From Thermodesulfovibrionales bacterium (GTDB lineage: Bacteria; Nitrospirota; Thermodesulfovibrionia; Thermodesulfovibrionales; Dissulfurispiraceae), in the NCBI GenBank assembly GCA_021129835.1, contig JAJOKM010000155.1, forward strand, positions 1 through 5,702: DNA of 5,702 nt, given 5' to 3'. The notes below the pieces were generated by a model that did not search any database, was not told the DNA's origin, and saw only the letters and a list, made by a program, of their open reading frames with translations. This document shows positions 5,548 through 5,702 of this stretch, in pieces (the first letter of the stretch is position 1; every line of letters begins with the position of its first letter). The position numbers were made by a program, and so were the translations under genes.

Positions 5548-5576
5548 AGTATACCGCAAAGAGACACTAAAACCAA
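5548..5576 (-). promoter_or_regulatory. Possible pilB promoter giving leaderless mRNA
   Basis: On the minus strand TATACT (5553-5548) is a 5-of-6 match to the -10 consensus and ends 5 nt before the pilB ATG. A weak -35-like TTGGTT lies 17 bp further upstream (3 of 6). The predicted transcript would start at or beside the ATG, consistent with the absence of a Shine-Dalgarno sequence. The weak -35 leaves room for an activator or another promoter. Confidence 0.35.
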
Positions 5577-5590
5577 AATCGGCTTGCATT

Positions 5591-5639
5591 TTACCAGTTT
5601 ACGGTTACCAGTTACTGCCGTCAACCGTGAACCGTTTTG
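5591..5639. repeat. Period-7 repeat array upstream of pilB
   Basis: Seven consecutive heptads can be read from 5591. TTACCAG recurs at 5591-5597 and 5605-5611, exactly two units apart, and AACCGTG (5623-5629) is followed by AACCGTT (5630-5636). ACGGTT (5601-5606) is the inverse of AACCGT (5623-5628 and 5630-5635), so a hairpin with two possible registers can form. It lies just upstream of the possible pilB promoter and resembles the other spacers, but with its own unit sequence. Confidence 0.55.
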
Positions 5640-5702
5640 CCTATTATATGAGGCTCTTGCAAAACTCCAACCTTTGAAGATTTCTCAGCACTCCATGCTT
5701 CG
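5640..5702. other. Unassigned window edge upstream of pilB
   Basis: I cannot assign this segment. On the minus strand two short frames run in from the window edge: one of about 18 residues stops at 5646-5644, and one of about 26 residues stops at 5623-5621. Either could be the C-terminus of a gene ending here, or chance. No family motif is visible. It could equally be part of a dispersed repeat or insertion-element end. Confidence 0.2.

Overview
The window looks like an ordinary chromosomal segment of a lipopolysaccharide-making (diderm) bacterium of moderate GC content. KdsC supports LPS synthesis, PgsA and PlsY show bacterial phospholipid synthesis, and a PilB-type ATPase points to type IV pili or type II secretion. 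The taxon cannot be fixed by eye. The gene mix and protein style would suit Nitrospirota or a deltaproteobacterial lineage, but that is a guess.

Layout. A tRNA-Lys(CUU) gene lies on the minus strand at 78-150. On the plus strand smpB (338-778) and the tmRNA gene ssrA (894-1246) sit side by side, so both dedicated parts of trans-translation (ribosome rescue) are adjacent. Next is a compact plus-strand cluster: kdsC (1320-1859), pgsA (1840-2376), plsY (2373-2972) and fdhD (2981-3736). The first three overlap end to start, which suggests translational coupling. They make Kdo for lipid A-core, phosphatidylglycerophosphate and lysophosphatidic acid, so the cluster supplies the envelope. fdhD, a formate dehydrogenase maturation factor, rides at its end without an obvious functional link. 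A convergent pilB-type ATPase gene occupies 3800-5542 on the minus strand. The last 160 bases hold its upstream region and a window edge that I cannot assign.

The genes are housekeeping genes and I see no new enzymatic system. Two non-coding patterns deserve attention. First, the smpB leader carries a 12-bp exact direct repeat 62 bp apart. The upstream copy follows a perfect Shine-Dalgarno sequence and forms a four-codon minigene (GTG AAG ATA GTA TAG) that repeats the first four codons of smpB. The downstream copy is the annotated smpB start, which has no Shine-Dalgarno sequence. Precise loss of the 62 bp would join the strong ribosome-binding site to an intact smpB. Second, five intergenic spacers are built from different short tandem units with 7- or 8-bp period, mostly arranged as inverted repeats. 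In addition, smpB and pilB have -10-like TATACT boxes so close to their start codons that leaderless or near-leaderless initiation is plausible.
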